Assembly: GCF_019320115.1 (NCBI RefSeq)
Contig: NC_089598.1
Coordinates: forward strand, 24,023,585 to 24,087,584
Direction: 5' to 3'
Origin: Miscanthus floridulus
Taxonomy: Eukaryota; Streptophyta; Magnoliopsida; Poales; Poaceae
DNA: 64,000 nucleotides
Numbering within the stretch: position 1 is the stretch's first letter; each line of letters opens with the position of its first letter. The notes under the pieces were generated by a model. That model made no database searches and was not told the DNA's origin. It saw only the letters and a list, made by a program, of their open reading frames with translations. Position numbers and translations under genes: made by a program. Below, piece by piece: positions 13,110 to 24,586 of the stretch.

Positions 13110-14906
13110 TGAAAGGTCCTAATGGCTAGAGGGGGGTGAATAGCCTAATAAAAATTTCTACAACAACACTTAACAAAATGGTTAGACAATTATGAGGCGA
13201 AGCAAGTGTTGCGCTAGCCTACTCAAAATGCAAGCCACCTACCACAATTCTAGTTTAGATAGTATCTATTCACACAATAGCTATGATACTACTCTATGTT
13301 AGTGTGCTCTCAAAGGCTAACTAAAGAGCCACACTAATCAAGCAAGCAAGCTCTCACAACTAGCTACACTAAAGAGCTTGTCAACTAGTTTGTGATAATG
13401 TAAAGAGAGTGATCAAGAAGATTATACCGCCGTGAAGATGAATGAACCAATCAATCACAAGGATGAATAACAATGAAGACCAATCACCTCGGAATCAAAG
13501 ATGAACACAATGATTTTTACCGAGGTTCACTTGCTTGCCGGCAAGCTAGTCCTCATTGTGGTGATTCACTCACTTTGAGGTTCACGCGCTAATTGGCTTC
13601 ACACACCAAACCCTCAATAGGGTGCCGCACAACCAACACAAGATGAGGATCACACAAGCCACGAGCAATCCACTAAAGTACCTTTTGGCGTTCCGCCGGG
13701 GAAAGGTCAAGAACCCCTCACAATCACCACGATCGGAGCCGGAGACAATCACCACCTCCGCTCAACAATCCTCGCTGCTCCAAGCCGTCTAGGTGATGGC
13801 AACCACCAAGAGTAACAAGCGAAATCCACAGCGAAACACGAATACCAAGTGCCTCTAGATGAAATCACTCAAGCAATGCACTTGGATTCACTCCCAATCT
13901 CACTATGATGATGAATCAATGATGGAGATGAGTGGAAGGGCTTTGGCTAAGCTCACAAGATTGCTATGTCAATGAAAATGGCCAAAGTTGTGAGCTATAG
14001 CCAGCCATGGGGCTTAAATAGAAGCCCCCATGAAATAGAGCCGTTATACCCCTTCACTGGGCATAACACGGGCGGACCGGATGCTCCGGTCCAACTGACC
14101 GGACGCTGCTCCTCAGCGTCTGGTCACCCAATGGCGTCCACGTGTCCCTATGAGTTAAAACTGAATCATCAGATCACAATGGCTAAGTGCTGACCGGACG
14201 CTCCGGCTAAACTGATCGGACGCTAGAGCCCCAGTGTCCGGTCGAGTACAGTAAGGGTCCAAAACCATTTTTCCTCGACCGGACGCGTACGATCCACCTC
14301 GACCGGACACAGCCCAGCGTCCGGTGGTATACCCTAGCTTCTGTACCGCCAAGTCAGCGCGACCGGACGCAGGCAGTCAGTGTCCAGTGCATTCAGATCC
14401 GGCGTCTGGTCACTTGATCGACGCTGGCATCTTCTCTGTCTTCTTCACCCTTGCTCAAATGTGCTAATCACCAAGTGTATCACCTTGTGCACATGTGTTA
14501 GCATATTTTCACAAACATTTTCAAGGGTGTTAGCACTCCACTAGATACTAAATGCATATGCAATGAGTTAGAGCATCTAGTGGCACTTTGATAATCGCAT
14601 TCTGATACGAGTTTCACTCCTCTTAATAGTACGGCTATCTATCCTAAATATGATCACACTCTCTAAGTGTCTTGATCACCAAAACAAAATAGCTCCTACA
14701 AGTTATACCTTTGTCTTGAGCTTTTGTTTTTCTCTTTCTTCTTTTCAAGTTTAAGCCCTTGATCATCGTCATGCCATCACCATTGTCATGCTATGATCTT
14801 CATTAGCTTCTCCACTTGAAGTGTGCTACCTATCTCATGATCACTTGATAAACTAGGTTAGCACTTAGGGTTTCATCAATTCACCAAAACCAAACTAGAG
14901 CTTTCA
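13110..14906. mobile_element. Solo LTR, 1.8 kb, TSD TCAGC
   Basis: Runs from TGAAAGGTCC to AGCTTTCA and is flanked by TCAGC at 13105-13109 and 14907-14911. The interior carries many variants of GACCGGACGC, a motif common in a family of grass copia LTRs. No internal domain remains. Confidence 0.92.
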
Positions 14907-15366
14907 TCAGCGCCATGGCCACCCGCTACTCACCTTGTTCAGTAGCTCTACAAAGCTACTGCCCCACGTCGCGCTACATGGGCGTCAACTGCACCACACA
15001 CGTCGCCCGTCCTCCGCGTGCTAGCTCTATCGCGGCCATGCCGTGGTGTTGAGCTCGCTCCTACAGCTGCTTATACAAGGGGCGCCCCTCTTGCCTCTTG
15101 ACTCTCCTCCACCACGCCAACCACACCGAGCCGCTCAGCTCCATAGCCACCCACCCCTCACTTATCTTCTTCCTCCTCTGTCCTTGCACAGAGAGGAGAG
15201 CGCCTGTCGTTCTCCCTCCACGCGCTGCAATCGGCCAAGGTAGCTAGCCTACGTGAATCCCCTACCTCTCCTCTCCCTCCCTATGCCCTTGGATTCGAGA
15301 ATGGTGGCCGAAATCACCTGCTAGCCGAGCTCTAGTAGCCATCCATGGCGAACGTGTGCCTGAGGA

Positions 15367-15625
15367 TGTAACGCCCCTAGAGTCCAAATGGCTCAGATCC
15401 ACTCTGCACGTTGAGCAAACCACACCTACCACCATCCCACTTATGCTTTCGTCCTCGCTTCGCGTAAAAGGATTAACCCGGGGATGGTGGGATGGACTCT
15501 AGAAGCCTTATATGTTGGTCTATCCCACCTTTAACAACCAAGGTGGGACTAAACTCTCCACAATATCTCATTAACATGCACATGGGCCACTATGGGCCAA
15601 ATTCCAAACTAGGCCGGATGTCACA
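15367..15625 (-). repeat. TRIM 3' LTR
   Basis: 259 bp, TGTAACGCCCC to GGATGTCACA on the plus strand. Confidence 0.92.
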
Positions 15626-15835
15626 TACACCCCCCCTCAAAGAAACCGATGTCCTCGTCGGCCCAACACACCCACAACCGGGCAAACGATGACCAGGAAC
15701 GTTCCCTCTTAGCACACGCAACCGTGCGCCCAGTGCCGGCACATGTGCCATGCCGTGCACCCCGTAGGGCCTACACGGGCAATGAACCCCATGTCCGCGC
15801 CCCTGGCCCGCATGCGTTCGTGGCCACGAAGGTCG

Positions 15836-15847
15836 GCTCTGATACCA
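15836..15847 (-). other. TRIM primer-binding site
   Basis: Minus strand TGGTATCAGAGC, two bases from the 5' LTR. An exact match to the usual initiator tRNA-Met primer complement. Confidence 0.9.
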
Positions 15848-15849
15848 TT

Positions 15850-16108
15850 TGTAACGCCCCTAGAGTCCAAATGGCTCAGATCCACTCTACACGCTGAGCA
15901 AACCACACCTACCACCATCCCACTTACGCTTTCGTCCTCGCTTCGCGTAAAAGGATTAACCCGGGGATGGTGGGATGGACTCTAGAAGCCTTATATGTTG
16001 GTCTATCCCACCTTTAACAACCAAGGTGGGACTAAACTCTCCACAATATCTCATTAACATGCACATGGGCCACTATGGGCCAAATTCCAAACTAGGTCGG
16101 ATGTCACA
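15850..16108 (-). repeat. TRIM 5' LTR
   Basis: 259 bp, same ends as the other copy. Confidence 0.92.
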
Positions 16109-18035
16109 GAGGAGCACGACGATGCCCTTGCTCTGTCCCTTTCTATGTTCTGTACCCCTCTCTCTCTGTTGTGTTCCTATGGGCCCAAGACCAAAAGGCC
16201 GAAGCCTGTTTAGAGCCAGCAAGCACGGAACACCTCTCCAGCAAGCACTAGCATGAACCCAACAGCAGGCCAATCACGTGCATGCAAATATGAATATTTC
16301 ATTTTGCATCAAACAAACAACCATCTTCTAAAATCCATATCTCCCACGTCCGAACTCCGATTCCATCACTTCTTCTTTCTAAATTTATCTTAAATCAAAA
16401 CCTATGTCCTGTATAAATTTCATGATTTTAGATCTCATTTGAGTAAGTGTTATTATTTGATTGTGTTAGTTTGCGCGTTCTGGCTGACGGAGTGAACGAG
16501 CTGGAGAACGAGGATGTTGGAGACGAGTACCGCGAGTTTGACGCCGAGGACCTGAACTACCGGTAGGAGTTTTTCAAGGACGCCGACAGAGGCAAGTCCA
16601 ATCTAATCCCCTTTGATGCATGTTGATCCTATTTTTTAACACAACCCATAGAAGCAATTTTAAATATTGCATGTACGATATACGTACTATATACCCGTTT
16701 GAATAGCCATCCTTGGATTGATATTATCTGATAATTGTCTTGTTCAAACCTAGGAATAAATATTATGCTATGACGAAATATCGTTACTTAGAAATGCTTA
16801 GGACTTGGTACCATCATGGATACTCATCACTATTATTTCTCAAATACAATGATTTTAAAGGAAAATTGTGTGAGTGGTGAGGATAAGTTGTGAGTATTGT
16901 GAAAGGGTTAATGAACAAGTTATAGATGGTGATTACCCTAGAGATAGAGCGGATCAGATCCCTTTTGTGGGATGTCGTGGTGTTGTGGCTTGTACCTTTT
17001 GTGGTTAAGCATGAAGATATCCGCTTTGTCTCGATTAAGGACTGAGTTGATGATTCATCTCACCTAACTCATTTTATCATACAACCACTCGACCTTGTAT
17101 GTGGCAAGGCTTAGTCTAAATCCCTCTAGTTTGTATGGCAATCACCTGGAGGCAGGTGTGCAACGGGACACTAAGAGATGGATGTGGAAACTGAGAAATT
17201 GTATGAAATGTAGTGAGCTCTGTAAAATTGTTGTATTATGATATTGTTGCCTTAGTGTGCCCGTGGTGAGCGCCAGTATTCAACTATGGAGGGTAATGGC
17301 TCTGATGAATCTATGCTTGCACGACGGTGTTAAGTTATAGTATCCTACTTGTAGTAAAAGTGTACAACATCTACAGAGTGTAAAATCTATCTAGATAGCC
17401 GTGTCCGCGATCTCAGACGGGTTATGGTTTGGTTTTGACAACTAGATGGGTTGCCATGAGTGGAAATATGAATGAGTGTGATTTTGGAAAGAAATGGTTG
17501 ATGACCATGTGTTGTGGGAACAACGTGTTCAGCAGCACTTAAAATTGTGACAAACCCCTTTTTCAGAATTACTCTTATATACACAGAAAATAGATGACTT
17601 TTGCAAATGTATTTATGAAATGAAACCTTGCATGTGTCTAAAGATAGCATTATGCAAATAAAACCAAGCCTTATCCTTGATATATCCATATGCATGTACT
17701 GTTATCCCCTTCTGTAGGGTAAGGTTGGACTTGCTGAGTACTTTGTACTCACCCTTTTTGTTGAACAGAGGAAGATCCAAACTTCAATCCCAAAGCTACG
17801 TTCGAGTAAGGTCGTATCTGCACCCAACTATGCTTGTGGCATTGGGACCCGTCAGATGTTTGACTGTGATTCCTATATTATGTTCTGGTTACTTCTAATC
17901 GTGGCATGTCTTCATTGCCCATGCTTGTCGATACTACTGGACTAAGACTTATCTGATGTAATAAATGTGTTACTAGCCTCCTGGGACTAGTATTGTATCA
18001 CATTTGAGTTCTTGGATGACCAGGGACGCTTCACA

Positions 18036-19389
18036 CGGCCTTCTTGAGAGTGCCGACGAGCTTCCTACTAAACTTACCCATGGCAAAAACAACACAACAA
18101 GCTCAAAAACAGGGTTACGTAGGTGAAAATAAATTGAACAACCCACGAGCTTGGCTTGGTGGTCTTGAGCCTAGGAATTTTCTGTAGAGTTTCCTTGCTC
18201 TCAAGCTTTGTGGAAAAATATTTTGCAAGTGGTGAAGCAAAGAGAGTGAGAGGGAGTGAAAAATGGATAGTGTGAGGGTGAGGAGGGCCTTAACCCCGAG
18301 CTCTCAAGATTTACAGAGCAGAGGACTGGCCAAGTGGGGGGTGGGAGCAACGGCTAGGACCCGTTGGAGAAGTGGCAGGGCCAGCGGCACCAAACAGGGT
18401 GCGGCCGCACCCTTGGTATGCCCGCACCAGAGGTGGGCCTGCTGCTGCCCCCCTTTGGCCAGTAGCTCCCAACGGCCATTTTGAAGATGCGGCCGTTGGT
18501 GCTTCCCTCGGTTTTGAAATTTTGCTCGCGAAATTGATTTTCCAACTTAGCTTTTATTATATTTTGATTTTTAAAAAAAAATGAGAAATAATAAAAGAAA
18601 AATCTATATTATCATAAAATGATTTTTATTTTATTTTTCTAAAAAGTTTATTTTGAAGTAAAATTTTAAATTTTGAATTTTGAAAATTTAAAATTTTGAA
18701 ATTTTGAATTTTTAAAGATAACTACCGATTTACCTTTGGCAAGGACTCGACATTTATAGTCCATTGGGCAGGACCTCTCCTCCTTCATTAGTCTGTAGCT
18801 GCATGAACAAACTCGGGGAATTCTTAGGTTGCCCCGGGGTTTTCCCCATGTTGTTGACCGGAATAGCAGTAGCTATTTGTGCTATTTACGTTTTAATCAT
18901 TTTATTAAAACTTAATTGATTCTTGACGGAGGAGGATAAATTTTCAAAATTAGAATTTATATTTTGAATCATTTTATCATTAAACATTAGCTTTTTAGTG
19001 ATATTTTCATTTATTTTAGCCTAGCCTAAGACCAGGTCTTTCAAGCAGGGTTGGTTTGAAATTGAAATTTCAATTGTAATTATTGTTACCTCCTTGCCGA
19101 TGGGACTGATTATTTCACCCGTTGTTATTTTGTTGTCGGAACCCGTTATTGGTGTAGGATGCTTCTTCACGGGGTTTGGGGCAATCGTTCCCCGAGTGTC
19201 TGACTTCTCCATAGACTTCGCTTGTCATTTGCGAGTCCAAGGCCTAAACAGTGGCCTTCATGGCTTCTTTCTCGTGGGCCCTTTCGTTCAGTCTTTTTAA
19301 TAATAAATCCATTTTTACGGCAAGCATATCCGTCTCCTTCACGGTATGCATGCCTTTTTGTTGTTTTCTTTCTTTCCCCCGGCTCTAAT
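18036..19389 (-). other. ATH region between gag and ORF2, without pol
   Basis: Only about 1.3 kb separates the gag remnant from the ORF2 start, where an autonomous Athila would have about 3-4 kb of pol. I see no RT, RNase H, integrase or protease motif in any frame. The middle (about 18540-18720) is AT-rich with TTTTGAAATTTTGAA-like repeats. A 63-residue minus-strand ORF (19021-19212) may be gag C-terminal remnant. Confidence 0.6.
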
Positions 19390-20003
19390 TTGACACCATC
19401 TTCTCGATGAGAGCCGTAGCTTCATCGATGGTGAGGAAAAGAAACGCGCCTCCAGCAGCGGCATCAATGTGCCCCTTCGACATGGGTGTCAGCCCATCAT
19501 AGAAGTTTTGGAGCACAAGCCAGTTTTCTATCCCATGGTGCGGGCATGCCTAGATGTAATCCTGTAGCCTCTCCCACCTTTGGGATAGATTCCATGGAAT
19601 TCTGCTAGAAGTTTAAAATTTTCACCCTTAGGGCATTGGTTTTGCCCATGGAGAAAAACTTCACGAGGAACGTTGTGAAACATTTGTCCCATATGTTGAT
19701 AGCTTCCTTTTCTTTGTAGAACCACTGCTTCGCCTTCCCTGCAAGGGAGAAGGGAAATAGATGGAGCTTGATGCTTGCTGGTGCGACATCTTTTATGACG
19801 ATGGTGTCGCACAACTCAAGGAAGTGTTGGAGGTGTGCGTTTGCGTCCTCGCTAGGCAAACCACAGAACTGGTTTTCCTACAGCATCGTGATCAGGCCAG
19901 TGCGAAGCTCAAAGTTTTCGATGCCCGTGTTGACAGCGGGCCCAATGTGCACGTTGGCAACAATGGGGGTGGAGTAGGCGCGAAGTGACTTAGCCATAGC
20001 CAT
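19390..20003 (-). pseudogene. ATH gag, frameshifted
   Basis: A start codon at 20003 (MAMAKSLRAY) opens the gag N-terminus. The retrotransposon gag core follows at 19859-19605 (EDANAHLQHFLELCDT, LFPFSLAGKAKQWF, KFFSMGKTNALR) and continues in a second frame to about 19390 with an acidic C-terminal helix region. A stop near 19860 and a frameshift near 19605 break it. The protein would form the capsid of the virus-like particle. Confidence 0.82.
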
Positions 20004-20262
20004 AGTAGCGGATGGTGCGGGGGTGACTGGTCCAACTGCCGACGGAGTAGCGGAGGGAAGAAGCTGTGCATGACCTATTTTTCCTTAGGAGCACCTCTGG
20101 ATTATCGGTGTAGTTTTCCGGCAAGACGAAACTGGTCATACACTAACCTGTTTTCATCCACAACAGGAAGAAAACAAATAGACTTAGCCTGCATAAACTA
20201 TGGCTACCATTACATGCATGTGATCATGATAATGTCCTACTAGATTCTTTTCACCTATGCCT

Positions 20263-20280
20263 TCCCCGGCAACGGTGCCA
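20263..20280 (-). other. ATH primer-binding site (tRNA-Asp)
   Basis: The minus strand reads TGGCACCGTTGCCGGGGA, 18 bases complementary to the 3' end of tRNA-Asp with one mismatch, eight bases from the 5' LTR. A tRNA-Asp primer is characteristic of Athila and some related lineages. Confidence 0.85.
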
Positions 20281-20288
20281 GAAATACT

Positions 20289-21867
20289 TGTTGCCGTTTC
20301 TTAGTGCAATCACAAAGTATGGAGATGGCATCCATTCCTGGCAACGACACTAGAAATACCTGTTGGTATTTCTTAACACCATCACTAAGATTTGGATAAA
20401 TTTTAGTGACGCTGCCAAGGAACACCAACACGATAGTTCTTAACGATTACAGAAAGTATCCACAAGCGCACGGATATATCGTTGTAGCATTTCACCCAGA
20501 AGTATTCAGGGTATCGTTATTTATATTTTTCCAAAGGAAGGCAAGGTGTAAGAGTCTAGCATGGATATGAACAAGATTACATACATAGTGAACCAATAGT
20601 CTATGACAAGGGTAAAAATGGTATTTCAAGGATAGTGGATACACATCTGGGCCAACCTCAAGAATAAAAGGAAAACAAAGAATAAAAGAATGTTCCTAAA
20701 TGGAGCAGACATGTTCTAATATAGCCGTGCAACGAATAATTGATGATCATACAAATTACATGGTTAGAACTAGACCTAAGTGTGAGATAGGTCGGGAGGC
20801 CACCGAGTACTGGTCTGTGACAATTTGGACTCCTACACCCTACCCGAACATGGGGGATTACGAGGGACGGATAGGGCTGTCACCACCTGCCGCCTACCCC
20901 TCAACCGTGGAGTAGGAAATGTATTCACCTGTCCCATGTACCCGGGCACCTCGCCCTATTACACAGAAACTACCCACATCCCCCGGGACTCTGACTCTAC
21001 GGATCGACAAGCATAGGACATGGGCACACCCGAAGGCACGATGAATCGCCACCTCAACTTAGCTCTACTTCTAATCATACAAGTTATATGAATGTTTAAG
21101 CATAGAGTTCTACATGTTAAGCTCATAGCATAGAAACTATATGCTAGTTCATGTGTCATGATTATAACATGTAGACTATACTCTAGTTCATATACGCTAC
21201 TATATTGAAGATATGAGAGCAAGACTTTGGAAGAATCCTTCATAGTATTCATACCGGGATTTCTCTCTTCCAAGGAGCCAAGCTCTCCTTGATAGCTTTG
21301 CTAGCTCCAAAAGTACTACTAAAAGTAAAAGATTACAAGAGAGGGTGAGGTGTTCGGCTCCAAATGAGGTATGTTGAAAGGTGAGCACCACTCCTCTTTT
21401 TATACAAAGCTAGAGGTCAGTATGTCCCTAGTAAATTAGGAAACCACCCTGAGCTACCTTTGCATGCCGCCATTCAACCGCCGGAGCGCGGTGGGCCCGA
21501 GAGGCGGTAGTGGGGGTGCGAGCGCACCCTTGGTGCGACCGCACCAGGGCTGGCCCCACTCACAACAGCCTTGCTCTGGTGGGCTGCTGGCTGGGCCTGG
21601 GTTGCTTCCTTGGTGGTGCTCGGCCCCGTTTTGACGTGTAGGTGGGCTTTTGCTTGGCTCCTTTGCGCTTTTCTGCTTTACGCTTTCTTGTGTTGCGCCT
21701 TTTGATCTTATTCCCATGTATTTCATATGTATGTTCTACAAAACACTAAGTATCCAATATATGTGGAAATATGTCAATAGTAAATGCATATGTATCAAAA
21801 GTTTGTTTATTTCTCTTGTTTTGGATATTAATTGGCGGCCGGATATGGTCGTTAAGGACCGCCAACA
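20289..21867 (-). repeat. ATH 5' LTR
   Basis: 1579 bp, TGTTGCCG to GCCAACA on the plus strand, partner of 278-1880. Followed on the right by the TSD GCTGG and the interrupted REI integrase. Confidence 0.9.
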
Positions 21868-23065
21868 GCTGGAGCTTGAGGAACACTGAATCACCCTCCT
21901 GTAACTCTCTTTCAGTTCGATTTTTATCAGCCTGTGCCTTCATCCTTCGTTGGGCGCAGCTGCTATTTGATCAAATTTGACAACAACTCTCTTTCCTTCA
22001 GCCATAGTTCTAAGTCTGGGACAGTGCAAAGTTGCAGATTTGCAATTCCCAACTGTCTTGGTGAGTAGCCATAGAGAACCTCAAAAGGTGATCTTCCAAG
22101 TGCAGAATGTGTTGCCAACACTCTCACGGTGCAACTGGTCAGCACAACACGCCAAAGAAGCGGTTGGCTGAGCCAGCCCGGGTTCGAGTCACGGCACCAG
22201 CTTCTTAAGATGAAAATCAGGGGGACATCTCTCCCCCTGGTAAAAAAAAAGTGCAGAATGTGTTGAGGTATTGTACCAAAACTCTACCAGTGATAGCCAT
22301 TTACTCCACTGCTTGGGACAGGAATGCACAGTGCATCTAAAAAATGCTTCTAAACACTGATTTAAGCGCTCAATCTGCCCATTAATTTGTGGGTGATAGG
22401 ATGAACTCATCACCACCTTTGTATCAGACAATTTGAACAACCGCTGCCACACAACACTTGTGAATACTTCTCTGTCAGATATGATGGCTTTAGGCAGGCC
22501 ATGAAGCTTATAGACCTAATTCATGTAGAGTTGAGCTATCTGCAAGGCTGTGAATGGATGATGTATAGGCAGAAAGTGTCCATATTTTGTGAATTTATCT
22601 ACCACTACAAGAATGGCATTGAACTTATCAGACTGGGACAGTCCCTCAATAAAACCAAAGCTAACAATTTCCCAAGCTTGTGAGGGAACTGGTAAAGGTT
22701 CTAGGAGACTAGGTGACTTGATTCTTTCTGTTTTTGCCTGTTGGCATACTTGACATTGCTGCACAAAAATCTTGAACAGTTTGCTTTAATCCAGGCCATG
22801 AGAACACCTGCTTCACCCTAGCATATGTTGCATTGATTCCAAAATGTCCAACTCCACTGTCATGCAATGCTATCAGAATATCTCTGTGAGCAGTTGTATT
22901 GGTGCCCACCCATACTCTTCCTTTGTGCCTAATGACTCCTTCCTTCAGAGAAAATCCCTTCTTCTCAGGATGAATGGCTAACTCAGTGAGTAGCTGTTGG
23001 GCCATTTGATCTTCTCCATAGCCCTCCTGCAGTTTTTGAATCAGACACAGCACAGATATTGCCAC
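21868..23065 (-). pseudogene. REI integrase, proximal part
   Basis: The HHCC zinc region lies at about 22900-22710, with the CQVC pair recovered in the next frame. The catalytic core has lost its first Asp: the usual LDFIEGL reads SFGFIEGL. The Glu of the DDE triad survives in NGQIERLNQ (about 22380). The frame is broken by a SINE at 22115-22248 and by the 21.6-kb ATH insertion at 21867. The last residues before the break are a charged KAQADKNRTERELQEGDSVF stretch typical of the region between the core and the GPY/F module. Confidence 0.85.
22115..22248 (+). mobile_element. tRNA-derived SINE with 17-bp TSD
   Basis: 134 bp inserted in the REI integrase. A 17-bp duplication, AAGTGCAGAATGTGTTG, lies on both sides (22098-22114 and 22249-22265). 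The element contains a pol III B box (GGTTCGAGTC at 22181-22190), an A-box-like segment about 50 bp upstream (CTGGTCAGCAC), and a poly(A) tail of about 8 (22242-22248 and into the TSD). This is the standard signature of L1-type target-primed insertion of a SINE. Confidence 0.88.
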
Positions 23066-24323
23066 TGTCAGTCATCCTAGATAGGGCATCAGCTGCTGCA
23101 TTATTGATTCCTTTTTTATATTGAATGACATACTGCAAATCTATCAATTTAACAAGAGCCTTATGTTGCAATTTAGATGTCACCCTTTGCTCTGTCAGAT
23201 GTTGTAGGCTACTATGATCAATTCTAATGATAAATTTCTGATGTTGCAGATATGGTCTCCATCTATCAATAGCCAGCAAAATAGCTAAGCATTCTTTCTC
23301 AAAGACTGACAGAGCTTGGTTTTTTATTCCCAATGGCTTACTCAAGTACGCAATTGGGTGTTGATCTTGCATAAGCACTGCCCCAACTCCCAGATCACAA
23401 GCATCTGTCTCCACCACAAAGGTTTTAGAGAAATCAGGGACTGTCAAAACTGGGGCTTCACTCATTTTCTGTTTCAACAGCTGAAACGCCTGCTCAGCCA
23501 TTGTTTTCCACTGAAAAATAGTGTTCCTCTTCAGCAGTTCAGTTAAAGGTCTACTGATCATTCCATAATCTTTGATAAACTTCCCATAGTACCCAGTGAG
23601 CCCCCAAAACCCCCCTGAGCTGCTTAGAAGTCTCTGGTGTAGGCCATACAGTTACTGCTTGAATCTTAGCTGGGTCAGTAGCCACTCCTTGCCCTGAAAC
23701 AATGTGTTCCAAATACTCAACTTGCTTGGTAGCAAAAGAACACTTGGATTTCTTGATTAAGAATTGATGTTGCTCCAAATCTGGAAGACTTGTTTCAATA
23801 GCCTGGTATGCTCTTCCAGAGATTTTGAATAAATCAGGATGCCATCCATAAAAATCAGCACACCCTTTCTCAGCAGCTCAGCAAATATAATGTTCATGAA
23901 ACTCTAGAAAGTAGCAGGGGCATTGGTAAGACCAAATGGCATAACAAAAAACTCAAACAGGCCATTATGTGTTCTAAAAGCTGTTTTATACTCTTCTCCT
24001 GTTGCCATAGAGAGTTGGTGGTACCCTGATCTGAAATCCAGTTCAGTGAACAACTCTGATCCAGCTAACTCATCTAGTAGCTCATCAACAACTGGCATAG
24101 GGTACATATGCTTCACTGTAATTGCATTGAGATGCCTGTAATCTACACAAAATCTCCATGTACCATCTTTCTTCCTCACAAGGAGCGCTGGGGAGGCAAA
24201 AGAGCTGGCACTAGGCCAGATCACCCCTTGAGAGAGCATCTGTTTGAGTTGCTTTTCAATCTCAGATTTCTGTATAGGAGAATATCTGTATGGTCTCACC
24301 TTTACTGGTTGAGCCCCTGGCAC
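22983..24323 (-). pseudogene. REI reverse transcriptase and RNase H
   Basis: The RT N-terminal fingers start at 24323, with RFCVDYRHLNAITV and FTELDFRSGYHQ (first catalytic Asp retained) and the MPFGLTNAPATF motif. The active-site turn, at about 23840-23850, reads FMDG where the family has [YF]xDD, so the third Asp is lost. A TAG stop lies just before it. RNase H follows (23561-22983) with ETDACDLGVGAVL and DALSRM. Frame changes occur near 23900, 23780 and 23560. Not functional. Confidence 0.87.
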
Positions 24324-24586
24324 TAAAGGAATCTGATGATCAGCTGCTCTTTTGGAGGTAGGCCTACTGGTTCAGCAAATAGGTGACTATACTGAACTAA
24401 CAGCTGATTAATATCATCAGGCACAACTTCTTGGACAAGGTCAGAATTCTGAGACAAGTGTGACTTTGCAGCAGCCATAGGTGGCACAATCATCTGGACA
24501 CAATGAGATACAGCTCCATGCTTAATTAAGCCTTTTAACTTGTGAGCACTGATCTGTGTGTAACTGTCAGTATGCTCTTTGACTCT

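Larger units (their letters stand above)
15367..16108 (-). mobile_element. TRIM (terminal-repeat retrotransposon in miniature)
   Basis: Two 259-bp LTRs (15367-15625 and 15850-16108) enclose only 224 bp. The TSD GAGGA lies at 15362-15366 and 16109-16113. On the minus strand the PBS (15836-15847) is a perfect TGGTATCAGAGC, complementary to initiator tRNA-Met, and a purine tract (TTTGAGGGGGGG) abuts the 3' LTR. By eye the LTRs differ at four of 259 positions, all transitions, so it is among the younger insertions here. No coding capacity, so it depends on another element's proteins. Confidence 0.93.
12497..18035. mobile_element. Long solo LTR (gypsy type), with a solo LTR and a TRIM inside it
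   Basis: Starts TGTAGCATCCC after ORF2 sequence and ends GGGACGCTTCACA before ORF2 sequence resumes. The inverted ends are alike (TGTAGCATCCC against TGTGAAGCGTCCC). Without the two nested units the LTR is about 3 kb. No matching TSD is visible (CATGG on the left, CGGCC on the right), so the boundaries rest on ORF2 continuity and the TG...CA ends. The GC-rich stretches at 12640-13090 and 15041-15300 contain Pro/Ser-rich ORFs that I regard as chance. A Tekay/Del-like LTR is possible given the length, but is not proven. Confidence 0.65.
9715..18081 (-). pseudogene. ATH ORF2 (Athila env-position ORF), split by two LTR insertions
   Basis: The minus-strand start is at 18081 (MGKFSRKLVGTLKKA). The gene is cut after 18036 by a long solo LTR, resumes at 12496 (MGASSSRSC...) and runs through an acidic Glu/Asp-rich segment to 12316. 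A second solo LTR (11023-12310) cuts it again, and it continues from 11022 down to about 9715. The frame reads straight through the GGTTG target site at the second cut. The body (10848-10483, 10437-10009) matches the globular region of the second ORF that Athila elements carry after pol, with an aromatic-rich patch near RFMHRWIAMTLFAR. The C-terminus is Pro/Thr-rich and then Gln-rich. Frameshifts lie near 10450 and 10000. The molecular role of this ORF is not settled; it has been called env-like. Confidence 0.72.
278..21867 (-). mobile_element. ATH: Athila-type Ty3/gypsy element, pol-less, with nested insertions
   Basis: One LTR retrotransposon on the minus strand, 5' end at the right. It is bounded by related LTRs at 20289-21867 and 278-1880, both with TG...CA ends, and flanked by a perfect 5-bp TSD, GCTGG. 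A PBS matching the 3' end of tRNA-Asp follows the 5' LTR (20263-20280) and a purine-rich tract precedes the 3' LTR. The internal region keeps gag (19390-20003) and an env-position ORF2 (18081 down to 9715), but I find no protease, RT, RNase H or integrase of its own. It therefore looks like a non-autonomous derivative or one that lost pol. Nested inside are the units at 2982-9301, 11023-12310 and 12497-18035. Without them it would be about 8.5 kb. The Athila assignment rests on the tRNA-Asp PBS, the gag type and ORF2. Confidence 0.88.

Noticed and set aside
12637..13122. Pro/Ser/Arg-rich 161-codon ORF
   Set aside because: Lies in a long LTR, spans the boundary with the nested LTR at 13110 and has no domain; chance ORF in GC-rich sequence.
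12492..18040. TSD for the long solo LTR
   Set aside because: CATGG on the left and CGGCC on the right do not match; the insertion is inferred from ORF2 continuity only.
22181..22190. Possible tRNA gene from the B-box sequence
   Set aside because: No cloverleaf or anticodon arm; poly(A) tail and 17-bp TSD show a SINE.
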